Position numbers and translations under genes: made by a program | Shown here: piece after piece, positions 1-10,570 of the stretch | Layout of the letters: every line of letters starts with the position of its first letter | Position numbering within the stretch: position 1 is the stretch's first letter | Assembly (NCBI GenBank): GCA_034769895.1 | Contig: CM068374.1 | Coordinates: 356,114,302-356,178,301 of the forward strand | DNA: 64,000 nt | Source: Magicicada septendecula | Taxonomy: Eukaryota; Arthropoda; Insecta; Hemiptera; Cicadidae | Direction: 5' to 3' | Notes under the pieces: model-generated | The model's database searches: none | The model's input: only the letters and a program-made list of their open reading frames with translations | What the model was told of the DNA's origin: nothing

Positions 1-949
1 ACAATGATTTCCCTCTTCATCTTCCTGGTACAAAACGGATCCAAGGCTAACGTCGTTGGCGTCGCAATTTAAATAGAATGGTTTAGTGAAATTAGGATGA
101 CATAACATTACTGATTCAATGAATTTATTTTTAATCAGTTGGAGTGTTATATCTTGTTCGACTCCCCACGTCCATTTGTTCTTAGATGACAGTTGGTGTG
201 AAAATTTGGCAGTCATTTCAGAATAATTCTTTTGGAACTTTCGGTAATAATTACATAGACCGAGAAATGATTGGAGTTGTTTCTTATTTTTTGGTGTTGG
301 AAACTTCTGTATGCACTCCACCTTTTCTTGTGATGGTGTTATCCCATTTCCAGACAAGTTGAACCCTAAAAATTGCACTTCATCAGATAAAAATTTGGAT
401 TTTTCCAGCTTGAGGGTTATACGGTTATTTGATAGTTTTTTCAGCACATATTCTATTCGGTGACAATGTTCGTCCCACACATCTGAAGTTATTAACAAGT
501 CGTCTACATAGACTGTTGTGAACTGCAACGCATCTGGTCCATAATTTTTACAAATACTGCTACCGAATTCACCAATCCGAAGGGTAATCTTTTGAATTGG
601 AAGTTCCGTCCTTCAAATATAAACGCCATGTACTTTCTGCTGGATGGGTGTAATACAACCTGCCAATAGCCGCAGACAGTGTCCCATATACTGATGAATT
701 TGGTCCATAGAATTTTTTCAGGATCTCATCTATTTCTCCTGGGGATGTATGATCATTTATTATGTACTTATTGATCTCACGGGCATCTAGACATATTCTC
801 ACCTTCCCGTGTTTCTTTGGAACTGCAAGGATAGGGCTGGTGTAGGGTGAGTAGCTTGGTTCAATTATGTCTTCAGCTATTAATCGATTGATTTCTGCTC
901 TCACCGCCTCCTTTAATGAGAATGCGATCGGGTAAGATTTTTTTATCAA
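1..949 (-). pseudogene. Reverse transcriptase / start of RNase H of element 1
   Basis: Minus-strand reading gives the RT fingers motif with SPILAVPKKHGKVRICLD near 850-780, the palm stretch KRLPFGL near 580, the catalytic YVDD box near 510, and FLGFNLSGNGITPS near 360. The beginning of RNase H, with NCDAND and VLYQEDEEG, is at the window edge. These are the standard RT blocks of Ty3/Gypsy pol. At least two one-base frame changes (near 700 and near 555) separate the blocks, so the gene is inactive. The part after RNase H is beyond the window. The reading is certain as a Gypsy-type RT; the exact clade is not determined. Confidence 0.85.
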
Positions 950-961
950 GTTGACAGGCTC

Positions 962-1620
962 TCAGAATTGAATCTCGCACTGATAACCTCTGACCTTTCC
1001 AGGTGTGTTTGAAAATACGTGCTTGTAACGCTTATATACTTCGATCAGTTGTTCAGCTTGTTGAGCTGTTAATTGAGCGCTCGTTTTCTCTCTCTGGAAA
1101 GTTCGGATTTCTTCGAGTTTTTCTTGCCATAGTTCTTCATTGTCGGTCTCGTCATAAATCCCATTATTTAGTACATGTTCTCCGGTATTTCTGTACTTTT
1201 GGATATGGTACATTGTTTCATGTGGCTGTATTTCTTCACTATTGGTCAGTTCAGCTACCCATTGTATGTCATTCTTCTTCAAAATAAGTTTGTATTTGCT
1301 CAGGTCAATTATGGCTGAGTACTGGCGCAGCATATCGCAACCAATTAGCATCCGGAATGGCAATCCACTGGCTACTAAAAACATTGTCACGGTTTGTCCA
1401 TTGCTTGTCAGTTCGAGTTGCACTTGTTTTCGGATGGTTCTGTTTTGTCGTCCGGTCGCTCCTACAAGGACAATGTTGCTGATGGGTAGCGTAAGTATGA
1501 CTGTTTTACTTGCTTCTTGAATTTTCTGAAGCTCAATACTGTCGATTAATGAGATATTGGATCCAGTGTCTATCATAATTTGTGCTGGTACTCCGTTGAC
1601 TTGCGTTGAAATATAAGCAA
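962..1620 (-). pseudogene. Retropepsin-like aspartic protease of element 1
   Basis: The protease active-site motif IDTGSNISLID lies near 1570, and the second family signature, LIGCDMLRQYSAIIDL, lies about 100 residues later, as expected for retropepsins that process Gag-Pol. The open frame extends upstream of the first methionine to about 1620 (preceding residues VNGVPAQIM are typical of the strand before the active site). A frame change joins it to the gag remnant, where a short open stretch at 1573-1791 overlaps in another frame. Downstream the frame runs toward RT with only a few bases between the open stretches. Confidence 0.8.
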
Positions 1621-1820
1621 TCTCGTTATGTTTACTATCAGTTGGTTGCTACCTTCTTCGAGGAGTTCCTCTATAATATTCTTCAGATAATTATTGCGCA
1701 CGATTGTAATTGTGCGTTCGCCGTTGGTTTGAGTAACGATGCGATTTAACCCAATAGAATGGTTCAGTGAGGGTACAAGTAGTTTTTTCACTGCCTCTCC
1801 TAGTTTAACATCATCTCGGA

Positions 1821-2570
1821 CTAATTGTTACGATCGTCTTGCTGATTTGTTGACGGACTTCCGCTCGTTGATGGTCGGGGTTCAGGCTGGTTGTGATCCT
1901 CTTCGTACCGGTCACGCCTGTACACTTCTTGGCTTCGACTCCGGCCCGTGTTGGTTCTGGTGTCACGTCCGTAATTACGATCACTGTATCGGTGTCCGTA
2001 CGCATTCCGGTCGGCACTTCGTCGTCCTTGATAGTATGATCTATTTCTACCGTCACTTTCGGCCCTCACGTAGTGCACTTGACGATAGTTGCGATCGTTA
2101 TTATTTCGATTTCTATTGTCACTCGGGTTGTTATTGTAATTTGGCCGGTTGTAATTAGTGTTATTCGGCCTATAGGGCTGATGCGTATTATTTGGCCGGT
2201 TGTATGGATTGTTTGTGTTGTTTGGCCTATTATTATTGTTATAATTGTTATTTTGTTGGCTAGCCGGATTATTGTTATTTCTATTCTGCGGCTTGTTAGG
2301 CGGGTTATTCACTTGGTTACGGTTATTATAATTAAAACGGTAATTGTTGTTATTGTTCGGGTAACCGTTGTTAAAATTTTTGTTCTCGCCCCTGTCGTCC
2401 CACTGTCGGCTCCTACGATAATAACGTTCTCGCTCGTAATCTTCCAACAGGGCTGCCATGGACTGTATAGTTTTTATTTGGCTTCTTAGTCGCGCTCTTC
2501 GTAATGGAAAGCAAGCTTCGTTACCAAACTTTCTTCTGGGATCTTCGGTTCTAAGTTTCTTGCTAGGCAT
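1821..2570 (-). pseudogene. Asparagine-rich C-terminal Gag segment of element 1
   Basis: The minus-strand frame is open for 249 codons. The first part is basic (RRARLRSQ, YERERYYRRSRQ) and continues the capsid in a shifted frame. The middle is made of asparagine, proline, tyrosine and arginine repeats with runs of four asparagines, and the end is rich in RDRYEED-type charge. The position, between capsid and protease, is that of a nucleocapsid, but no CCHC zinc knuckle is visible; basic, low-complexity RNA binding may replace it (inference). The opposite strand is also open here, only because the repeats lack stops when reversed. It overlaps the capsid frame at 2486-2570, a sign of a frameshift. 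Confidence 0.65.
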
Positions 2571-3031
2571 ACTTTACCGAGGAAATATGCAGTAAAAGTT
2601 GTCCCTCTGGTGGCGTCGTATCTTCCGAAACATATACTGTCCCGCACTATGTTCTGTGTGGCCTCCGACCAGTACTTCCTCTTGAATACCTCTTTAAACT
2701 GTTCATAATCCGTCAGGTCGTGTCTTGTGGCCGTCCACCAATTATCGTTGATATCTCGAAAATATTCGTCTAAGTAGCCTCGGATAATTGTCCACCTGTT
2801 CTCCCGAGTTTTGGCCAGCTGCTCGTCTACTCTTTCCAGAAACTCCATTGGGTTCCGCCGGTACTGTTTAAAGTTTATCACTTCCCGGTTGTCCACGTGT
2901 TGGTACTGCGTCATTATTGGTGGTCTGTTATTAATTATTTCTAACTCTCCCCTGATTTTAGCAATCTCCTGTTGCTGGATTTCTTCGATTTTATTTTTAT
3001 TTTGCTGGCCTTGTCCGCGAACCTCGCTCAC
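2486..3031 (-). pseudogene. Gag capsid-like region of element 1
   Basis: The 181-codon frame starts with a coiled-coil-like stretch (NKNKIEEIQQQEIAKIRGELEI), then FKQYRRNPMEFLERV, WWTATRHDLTDYEQFKEVF and GKVCLARNLEPKIPEE. Aromatic-plus-charged spacing such as the block around DYEQFKEVFKRKYW is typical of the Gag capsid helices of Ty3/Gypsy elements (family knowledge). The frame ends in the middle of the helix bundle and continues in the overlapping frame. It is a relic of a structural particle protein, not an enzyme. Confidence 0.7.
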
Positions 3032-3147
3032 GGCTGTGTCGATCTCCCGGCATTTCTCGCCAAAATCTGTTCATACTTGTTTTATGTTTTGGTCGGTTGC
3101 AGTTTTTATCGACTCTATCTGGATCTGGCTGTCTTCTTCCAGGTTGG

Positions 3148-3685
3148 TCATCCGTTCTCTGAAATCTTCCTCCGTTCGTTGTATTTCACGGCTCGTGTCT
3201 TCCCATTTCCCGTGCATCTCGGACATTTCCTCCTCGACTTCTTATTGATTCGCTCATTATTATTTTCGATGGTTCTGCTCAATTCTTCCTTCAACCTTTC
3301 CATGTTTACTGCCATTTCTTTATTATTTTCGGCCATTTGCTGGCTGTTCTGGTCAAATTTCTCATTAATTTCCTCCTTTAATTCCTCCTTATTTTTGTCC
3401 AATTTTTCATTTAATGATGCTATACTTTCGTTCGTTTTTTCCATCTTCTCTTCCATCTTCTTCCATCTTCTTCCAGTTATCTTCCATCAGTATTTTCATC
3501 ATTTCCATGAAATTTACATCTGGCTGTGTGGGTTTCTCTGGTTGATTTTCTGGCTGCACAGGTTTGACTGGTTCCATTGGAGGTAACATTTGTTCGGCGT
3601 CTTCTACCGAAGTCACTTCCTTCTCTTCCGCTCGAACTTCCTTTTCGGCCTCCTTCGTCCGCCTTAATGATGATGCTCTCTTCAT
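3148..3685 (-). pseudogene. N-terminal coiled-coil part of Gag, element 1
   Basis: Two overlapping minus-strand frames (3407-3685 and 3148-3456) together give the start of Gag. The first is rich in proline and glutamate (VKPVQPENQPEKPTQP). The second is a long heptad-like helix with repeated Glu/Lys/Asn (EKLDKNKEELKEEINEKF). Such long coiled coils open the Gag of many arthropod Gypsy elements. The first methionine lies about 240 bases inside the LTR edge, leaving room for a leader and primer site. The overlap between frames marks a frameshift. Confidence 0.65.
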
Positions 3686-3907
3686 CTTGTTGACCTTCTG
3701 TCGTACCTGCCGCTAGATATTCTATCGTAATTCTAGCCTCACTAGTTGGTGCGCCACTTTGTAAAAAACCCTCTCCCTTCGTTGTCGTGTTTATTAAAAT
3801 AATAATTAGTGTTTGTGTAATTGTAAGTTTTTATCGAACGTAAATTGTGTTGTTCGGAAGCGTCTGGTAGCCTGCGTACCTTACCTGTCCCTTCTCTGTG
3901 TTTTTGT

Positions 3908-3929
3908 AACTCCCGATAGGCGCCAAATT
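3908..3929 (-). other. Primer-binding site and 5' LTR edge of element 1
   Basis: On the minus strand the sequence reads CGTAAAACA followed by ATTTGGCGCCTATCGGG. The LTR would end in ACA at 3929, and TGGCGCC directly after is the usual start of a Gypsy primer-binding site. The LTR itself therefore starts (plus coordinates) with TGTTTTACG at 3929 and extends to the right. Its outer end could not be placed, because no second LTR copy is in the window. Confidence 0.55.
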
Positions 3930-4700
3930 GTTTTACGAGAAAACAAAAGTTTTTACCTGTATGGTTTGACAGTGCACTAGTGTAAATTTGAATCGTTCGC
4001 CGACTGGCATGAAACCGATTCTTGTTTGAGTGGGGGATACGTGTTGCCAGCTTGAATAATGTTGGTTATGTTGACTCACTGCTATTAAACAAAACATACA
4101 TAATATTCTCCATAAATAAATACTGGACAGTTATTCTCGGTACACACTTTTTTTATTTAGGCTCTGAATTATTAGTTCTTGTTAATGCTTTATACAAAAT
4201 AATAATTGATAAAATAATTTTAGCCTCGGCAAAATATAGTCGCTCAGTCAGCGGTTGCTGGGTTGGCAGTACAATGTTTCTATTAGATGCAAGACAGCGT
4301 TGGTTATTATTTACAAAATTAAGTCTGCCTATAGAGTCCTTTTAAGTACGATAAAGAGGTTTTTACAACAAGATAACAAAGTAGAACATATCAATTAAAG
4401 TTTGTGATCATTAAAATTACACAAGGTTTGCTATAAATTAAATATTGTGGTGTTGAAGTGTGACAGTGTCGTTGTGTAACATAGGTTATCATGTGTTCAT
4501 TCAATGTTTACAAAGTTATTTCTTTATTTTATCAATCCTTGAAAATATATTCAGTGATAGTGAGAGTTTTATTATATAGTTAGAATTTTTGAAAGAGAAT
4601 TTGTTTTATAATAATCAAGTAAATTCAGCAATACTCAACGTTAGTAGATATGATGGGTATTGTCAGTCGTCCATGTAAAGTAATGGGTCGATGTTGATTC
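3930..4700 (-). other. Probable 5' LTR of element 1, outer end not placed
   Basis: This AT-rich non-coding stretch directly precedes (on the minus strand) the primer site. The open frame at 4022-4345 on the plus strand has no recognisable motif and is treated as chance. An LTR of several hundred bases would fit, but the outer boundary and target duplication are not visible. Confidence 0.3.
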
Positions 4701-4703
4701 TTC

Positions 4704-4865
4704 CTACTTCAGTCTTGGGCTCAAAAATTGGTTGTCATCTTCTTCAAGTCGAATTACAGGTATTTTCCGGTCATCTGGATTAATTCCGAGCTGGTCCTTG
4801 GTGTAGATTAGTTGTAATGGCCTCTCATCTGTTGTCCTGGTACTCCTTCTCAAAATTGTGGGCAC
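4704..4865 (-). pseudogene. Short coding tail of unknown retroelement
   Basis: A minus-strand frame of about 53 codons with coding-like composition (TILRRSTRTTDERPLQL, then LGINPDDRKIPVIRLEED) ends in a stop at 4704. Upstream on the same strand the frame is closed within a few codons. The GC content is higher than around it. It could be the last residues of a retroelement polyprotein next to an LTR, since it abuts the presumed LTR at 3930-4700, but I do not recognise the family. Confidence 0.25.
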
Positions 4866-4935
4866 TTATACTGTTTTTCTGTTGAAAATTTGGGCCCTTC
4901 ACGGCGTGGCGTCTCTCCAGTTTAGCGTCACTACA

Positions 4936-7117
4936 TAAAGTATTGTTCCTAACTGAAATTAGTCAATATTCGGTTGTTGTCATGGTTACTCAAAGTTTTT
5001 GATTGGCTGAAATTGGCTAAAGAGTATTGTTAGGGTATTTGAATTTTTATTTAAACTGGTTACAGATCTTCTAAATGTAATTAATCTTCAGTACTCCCAT
5101 TTTAGTAGTAAATATTATCACCACTGTTCATATTTTGGCTCAAGGATTAATTTGACATCCAATATTATAGTGTTCACTTAGGTATCAACATTTTGACAGT
5201 TTTGTGAATCTTATTTAATTATACTGTTTTCTTAATTTACATTATTATCATAATATTTCTGCCTTAACATGATTGTCTATTTGTATTTCATAGTTTATGT
5301 GGTTTAGCCTTCCTAATGTCAGTGTTTAATTCTATAAATTGAAGTTTTTTGTAGTTGACAGTTGGGAATTTGCTTAGGCTTAAACAGCAATTGACTATTT
5401 TTCTTTAATTACTGATATTACATTTTATTCTCCTTGTAATGGGTCCTGATTGTTTTAATACAAGATTCTGTTCATTTGTTCAATGTTTAAGTCGGTTCTT
5501 GTAATTGTGTGTAATTTTATTGTTTCCCTATATTAATTTGTCTACTGTCATAACTCATTTTTAGTGTCATTGTATCTGAATGTATTGTTTGTGTCTTGTT
5601 TACTGGTTTCTGTTGGTTTTAAAATCTTATTTCTTACAACATATAACATAACATCTAATGGTTTTAACAATTCCCATAGCTATAATTCTTATCATTTAAA
5701 CATAATTATTTGGAACATAAACCTTAGTCATTAAAACATAATCTTATTCATTTAACACATACTTATTTGAAATATATTATCCACTCATACTCTTCAGTGA
5801 GTAATAATTATTTTATAGTGTCATCAAAGGAAAACAAACATATAAACATTGATTAATCTTTTAGATTGTAATAGAAAATCCTTACCGCTAAACTTACTTG
5901 ACCTTGTGTCATTAATTATGTAACCTTATCCTATTTCACTATCTCTTACTAAATCATATAATGATTATTAATTGTTTTTATAATTTAATCTTATAGAAAC
6001 TCTCTATATGGTGATTTAACACACTAATAGTCTATGTTTCTTAACTTTCCTAAAACTATGAATTGTCCCTTAGGCCTACAATATTAATTAACACACATTT
6101 AAAAACCATAGTAATTGTTGATTACTAATACTAACTTAAGTTTAATAATATTAGTTTGTGTAGTTACATTTTGGGTGTCCACTCATATTGGCATTTCCAC
6201 TATCACAGTCCTTCCTGTGTTTGGCCAATATTAGATCTCACTCACACATAACTTATCACTTATAATTTAGTTTATTCATTTATAAACTTTGGACACTGCT
6301 TTATCAGTGTTTTTATCACTTTTTAATGGGGTTTTATTCTCACTTTGGGGTCTTAACACTAACACCTTACACTCAACCTTCTTTTAGTGTTACTGGTGGG
6401 TGAATGCTATTGTATTGCTTACTAAAAATTCTCTTTCTTACATCTATTTAGAAAATGTTCACCATCATTACAATTTACTACTCTCGTTCTATTGTGTTTT
6501 ATTGTACCACTGATATGTTAGTATCGTGTTAATGTGATTTGTCCTAGTTTACTCTATCTGTTTGGGTTATTGTCCCCTTGTATATCTTAAGTACTTAATA
6601 ATTAGTATTTCTAACTTGTCTGTCCTTACAATTATTAATATTATATACAATTTTCATTAGTGAGTCTATTTCTGTGGTTTAACACAAGTTTTGTATTCCT
6701 TCTTGGTTCACTTTATTTTGTCATACTTTATACGTCACTTCCTTAGTGTTGTGGCTGATTGTATCATTACACTTCCATGTTAATTGTTTGTTAGTCACTA
6801 TTCTTCTTATTTACACACTTATGTTGGTGCGGTGGCTAGTTCTAGTCCATTTGCAGTTGTCATTATTTATGTTATTCTTGGTCCTTTGGGGCTAGTTCTA
6901 CTCTCTCACTTACCATCTATTGGGCTATTCAGGTTAAATCGCCTTATTTCTGTATTTACCATTTTGGTTTGTTTGTTTGTTACTACTTTATAAATATAAG
7001 TTACTGTTCTGACTACCTTGATATGTCTGATCGTTTTATTATTCTGATTCACCCATTCTTCAATTCTAATTCATCCCTTTTTATTCTAGTGTTAATGATT
7101 AAATAATTTATCTTGTC
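4936..7117. other. No gene seen; T-rich non-coding DNA
   Basis: This stretch has a marked excess of T over A on the plus strand (many tttt and cactt/agtgtt words), dense stops in all frames and no recognisable domain. Its right end reads as a pyrimidine tract and CTAG just before the second Gypsy element. The strand skew suggests decayed transposon DNA, but this is not shown. Confidence 0.5.
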
Positions 7118-8215
7118 ATGTTTTCTTCATTATGGTTAGGTGAAGATATGTACCATTACAATATCCACGATAAGAAATTTTATTTTGGATTCGATCGTTC
7201 ACAAAAATATAGTTTGGATGATAATGCAAATAACAGAGAAAGTACTGGAACAACTTCTACACATCTAGAACATTATGAGTCTGAATTAGGTCATCTGGAA
7301 AGTAAAGATAGACGGAGAATGCAGACATTAATAGAACAGTTCTCCAACGTCCTCACTCCAAAGTTAGGACTGACGGACCTGATAGAGTACAAAATCAATT
7401 TGAGGGACAATAAAGTAATACATTTAGCCCCATACAAGTTATCACCTCCAAAAATGGAAGTAATGAGGAACCAAATTAACAAATTATTAGAACAAGGAGT
7501 CATCGAACCCTCTACTTCATCTTATTCATCACCCGCGTTTTTAGTACCAAAAGGTAACGACAAACATAGACTAGTTGTGGACTACAGGCAACTAAATAAA
7601 CGGATAGAATTCTAGTCTATAACCACTTCCCGACATCCACAGTGCTTTTCATTATTTTACGAAAGCGAAAGTTTTTACCATCATGGATCTAAACCAGGCA
7701 TTTCACCAGATACCCCTCTCGGAAGAATCAAAACGTCTAACCGCATTTGCCGTCCCTTTCAACCTGTACCAATTTACGAGAGTACCCTTTGGAATATCCC
7801 AAGGTAGTTCTGTATGTAGCCGATTATTAGAAAAATTATTTCATGATATAAAATTTAAATATGTGTATCACTACCTAGATGACATCGTTATCTACAGCGA
7901 ATCCATTGACCAACATCTTAAACATCTACGTGAAGTACTATCCCGGTTGAAGAAAGCTGGATTAACCGTAAACCCCAGTAAAGTAAATTTTGCTGTCACA
8001 CAATTTTCATTTTTAGGTCACATCGTAAAAGCCAATGGAAAAGTAAGCATAGACCCCGAGCAAACCCATGCGATCAGAGAATTTTTAACACCGCGGGATG
8101 CGAAAGGAATTTGGTCGATTTTTGGGAATGATAAATTATTTCCACAAGTATATCCCTCATCTAGCCGAAATTGCAGCACCTCTGAATGCTTTAAGAAAGA
8201 AGGGAGCTAAATTTG
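7118..8215 (+). pseudogene. Reverse transcriptase of element 2, frameshifted
   Basis: The first open block (7118-7615) holds a linker and the RT fingers: LLEQGVIEPSTSSYSSPAFLV and HRLVVDYRQLNK. A stop at 7614 and a frame change lead into MDLNQAFHQIPL (7683), then VPFGIS, the catalytic box YLDDIV near 7880, LTVNPSKVNF and FLGHIV. From about 8100 to 8240 the thumb and connection (motifs FLGMINYF and LAEIAAPLNAL) are read in another frame before the original returns. YLDD replaces the commoner YVDD. All core RT blocks are present but split over three frames, so the protein is not made. Confidence 0.85.
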
Positions 8216-8216
8216 A

Positions 8217-8600
8217 GTGGAATGTGCAACACCAAACTGCATCGAGAAACTAAAAGAAAGCATCATATCACCCCCAGTACTACAATTAGCCGATTTTACA
8301 AAACCGTTTGTAGTGCAGACAGACAGTTCAAGTGTAGCCCTAGGTGCAGTAATATACCAGGAAGTAGATAACTCTAGACTACCTATTAGTTACTCTTCAC
8401 GCACCCTGACAGACCAAGAAAAAAAATACTCCGCCTACGAATTAGAATGTTTAGCTATCGTTTTCGCTTTTGAGAAGTTCAAATCCTTTTTAGAACATAA
8501 AGAGTTTCTGTTAGAAACAGATAATCAAGCATTATCTTGGCTACTAAAGCACCCAAAACGTAGTTGCCGGTACACTGTCACGTATGTTCCAGCCGACTAG
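8217..8600 (+). pseudogene. RNase H of element 2, 3' end deleted
   Basis: The frame shows the Gypsy RNase H blocks VVQTDSSSVALGAVIYQ (first catalytic Asp), SYSSRTLTDQEKKYSAYELECLA (with the catalytic Glu) and LLETDNQALSWLL (second Asp). It stops after TYVPAD. The usual stretch of some tens of residues between this Asp and the integrase zinc domain, including the last catalytic Asp, is missing, so an internal deletion near 8570-8610 is likely. In the intact polyprotein this domain degrades the RNA strand during reverse transcription. Confidence 0.85.
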
Positions 8601-9915
8601 TAAAACATACGAAAACAAGGAGAGTAGAGAAACGCCGATTATCAATACTTTAATTACCGAATTTCCTCTTGCATTTACGGACTTAGCTCAGTATCAACAA
8701 CAAGACCCCCGTTTAAGACCAATTATAGAACAACTCTACAAAGGAAATAAGTCAGAAAAATACATATTGAGTAAGAGAGTATTATGTTATAGAATAGCAA
8801 ATGGAAAATATTTACGAATAATCGCCCCTGATATTATTAAACCTATGCTGATGGAATACTATCACTCTTCCACCATTGGAGCACATATGGGAATAAATAA
8901 AACCATACATCGAATTCGTGAAGAATATCACTGGGAAAATATGAACAGGGAGATAGCTAATTTCGTGAAAAGGTGTAAGTTGTGTGCACTCAGCAAACCA
9001 GCGAGAAACAGCCAAATAAGTCAATTAATCTCAGAAATTCCTGCTACCCCATTCTCCAAAATTTATTTAGACTTTTCAGGACCCTACCCGCGTTCTAAAT
9101 CAGGAAATACCATGCTACTCATTTGCGTAGATTCTTTCACCAAATTTGTCTGGATGTATCCCATGCGGCGAGCGTTAGCTTCGACCACAGTAAGTATATT
9201 ACAGAATAGATTATTTAAAGAGTTCGGTACACCCGTACATCTAGTGTCGGATAACGGACCCCAGTTTAAGTCAAAGGAATTCAGGAACATGTGTTTCAAA
9301 TTAGGGATAGACCACATTACAACTACAGAGTATCGTCCGCAAGGTAATATAGCTGAAAGGTATCTGCGAAACCTAAAATCTGCTTTAATAGCCTACCATG
9401 CAAACGACCATACGTCTTGGGACCAGAACCTATCCTGGATACAATTCGCCTTTAATTCAGCCTATCATGAAGGACATAAGTCTACACCATTCGAATTATT
9501 GTTTAAATACAAACATAACCACCCATTATCCACTAAGTGGAAAATACATGAGTTACTACCCCTTGAAATTAGGGATAAAAATATAAAGAAAATCTGGAAT
9601 GAAGCTCGCGCTAATTTACGAGCAAACTTAATGGAATCGCGGAAATATCACGAGCAAAATAATAATAACAATGTAGTAAAGTACCAAATCGGTGACTTAG
9701 TAATGTATAAAACACACCCTATGAGTAGTGCAATCGATAAGACCACCTCCAAGCTATCATACCGATGGTGCGGTCCTTATCAAATTCACAAATACTTAAC
9801 TCCAGTAACTGTAGCCCTGTACGAACCCTCTACTCAAAAATATGTACGAAGAACACATATTTTGCAGATAAAGCGTTGTTACGAAAAAGGAAATGGTAGA
9901 GTGCAAACAAAATAA
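8584..9915 (+). CDS. Integrase of element 2, intact open frame
   Basis: The frame is open for 443 codons; the methionine at 8584 is only the first available one, since integrase is normally cut from Pol. Residues H94, H101, C131 and C134 form the HHCC zinc domain. The catalytic core has D163 (in YLDFSGPYP), D223 (in VSDNGPQFKS) and E258 (in GNIAERYLR) with the spacing expected of D,D-35-E. The C-terminal GPY/F-type module is at 394-430 (WCGPYQIHKY). Integrase joins the DNA copy to the genome. No stop is present, in contrast to the broken RT next to it. Whether this reflects chance or selection cannot be told here. Confidence 0.85.
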   Translation: MFQPTSKTYENKESRETPIINTLITEFPLAFTDLAQYQQQDPRLRPIIEQLYKGNKSEKYILSKRVLCYRIANGKYLRIIAPDIIKPMLMEYYHSSTIGAHMGINKTIHRIREEYHWENMNREIANFVKRCKLCALSKPARNSQISQLISEIPATPFSKIYLDFSGPYPRSKSGNTMLLICVDSFTKFVWMYPMRRALASTTVSILQNRLFKEFGTPVHLVSDNGPQFKSKEFRNMCFKLGIDHITTTEYRPQGNIAERYLRNLKSALIAYHANDHTSWDQNLSWIQFAFNSAYHEGHKSTPFELLFKYKHNHPLSTKWKIHELLPLEIRDKNIKKIWNEARANLRANLMESRKYHEQNNNNNVVKYQIGDLVMYKTHPMSSAIDKTTSKLSYRWCGPYQIHKYLTPVTVALYEPSTQKYVRRTHILQIKRCYEKGNGRVQTK

Positions 9916-10420
9916 ATGTAAGAAGGTATATGTTTTGTACTCAACTGCTAAAGAGTACTTGAGTAACCATTGGCTACCTAATCGTATAAATAGGTACGAG
10001 GCCTGATCAACCTTGAGTCCTATTCATCGAAAGTAGAGAAAAGTGAGAAGTCAGCTGACATCGAATATAAGTAATAATTAAGTAGTAAATTACTTAAAGA
10101 GTAATTCTAAAACAAGAGTAACTCACAAACTAAAGAAAAACCCGGTAGTAGTCGTAAGTAGTAGAGTTAAGAAGAATTTAGTATGTTTACGATATATTTT
10201 ATAAAGTGTGAATTTTATGTAGTATAAGAATTAGTCTGTAAGGTATTGTATATATATTGATAATAAGAATAAGCAAGTCGAGAGTGACTTATGCAGCTCA
10301 TAATTTTGTACAGAGAAACGAGTGAGAGAAATTTCACACGGTAATCCCCAAGCATACTCCCAGTACTTTGCTGACCAAATAACACATATATTCCCCCCCC
10401 CACCCGGAGTCTGATTTAAG
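9916..10420 (+). other. Untranslated 3' region of element 2
   Basis: No coding frame is recognised between the integrase stop and the purine tract. A TATAAATAGG box lies near 9986 and a run of nine C near 10393. No envelope-like gene is present. Confidence 0.45.
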
Positions 10421-10570
10421 CGGCGGAGTATGTGACGATTTCATTAATTAAAAAATAAAATAAATAATAAATAGGAAATGTTAAAAGCTGAGAAATTTAA
10501 ATTTTAATAAATCGCACATTTAAACTAATTTTTATCACTATCATAAATCATAATAATATTTAATAAAGAG
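10421..10570 (+). other. Polypurine tract and start of 3' LTR of element 2
   Basis: GGCGGAGTA at 10422-10430 is followed directly by TGTGACGATT. A purine run plus AGTA before TGTGACG or TGTAACG is a common 3' LTR junction in Gypsy elements (family knowledge). The LTR at 61386 begins with the same TGTGACG. The LTR is cut short, because Helitron sequence is readable from about 10570. Confidence 0.5.

Larger units (their letters stand above)
1..3929 (-). mobile_element. Ty3/Gypsy LTR retrotransposon, 5' part, decayed (element 1)
   Basis: Reading on the minus strand from 3929 downward there is an LTR edge, a primer-binding site, a leader, a gag region (3685-1821), an aspartic protease (about 1620-962) and a reverse transcriptase that runs off the left edge of the window. 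The order gag, protease, RT is that of Ty3/Gypsy elements (family knowledge). The reading frame changes several times and the gag is split over three frames, so this copy cannot make a full polyprotein. The integrase and 3' LTR would lie outside the window. It is a different family from the Gypsy element at 7.1-10.4 kb: RT and protease motifs differ and no long match was seen. Confidence 0.85.
7118..10570 (+). mobile_element. Ty3/Gypsy LTR retrotransposon, pol to 3' LTR start (element 2)
   Basis: The plus strand reads RT, RNase H, integrase, then about 500 bases without a gene, a purine tract and a TGTGACG LTR start at 10431. Gag and protease are not recognisable upstream, so the copy is 5'-truncated or its 5' part has decayed. 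RT and RNase H carry frameshifts, a stop and a deletion, while the integrase is open. The Helitron relic starts within about 140 bases of the LTR start, so the LTR is incomplete. Confidence 0.85.

Noticed and set aside
2073..2489. Plus-strand frame of 138 codons opposite the Asn-rich gag
   Set aside because: It is Val/Ile-rich reverse reading of AAT/AAC repeats and has no independent support.
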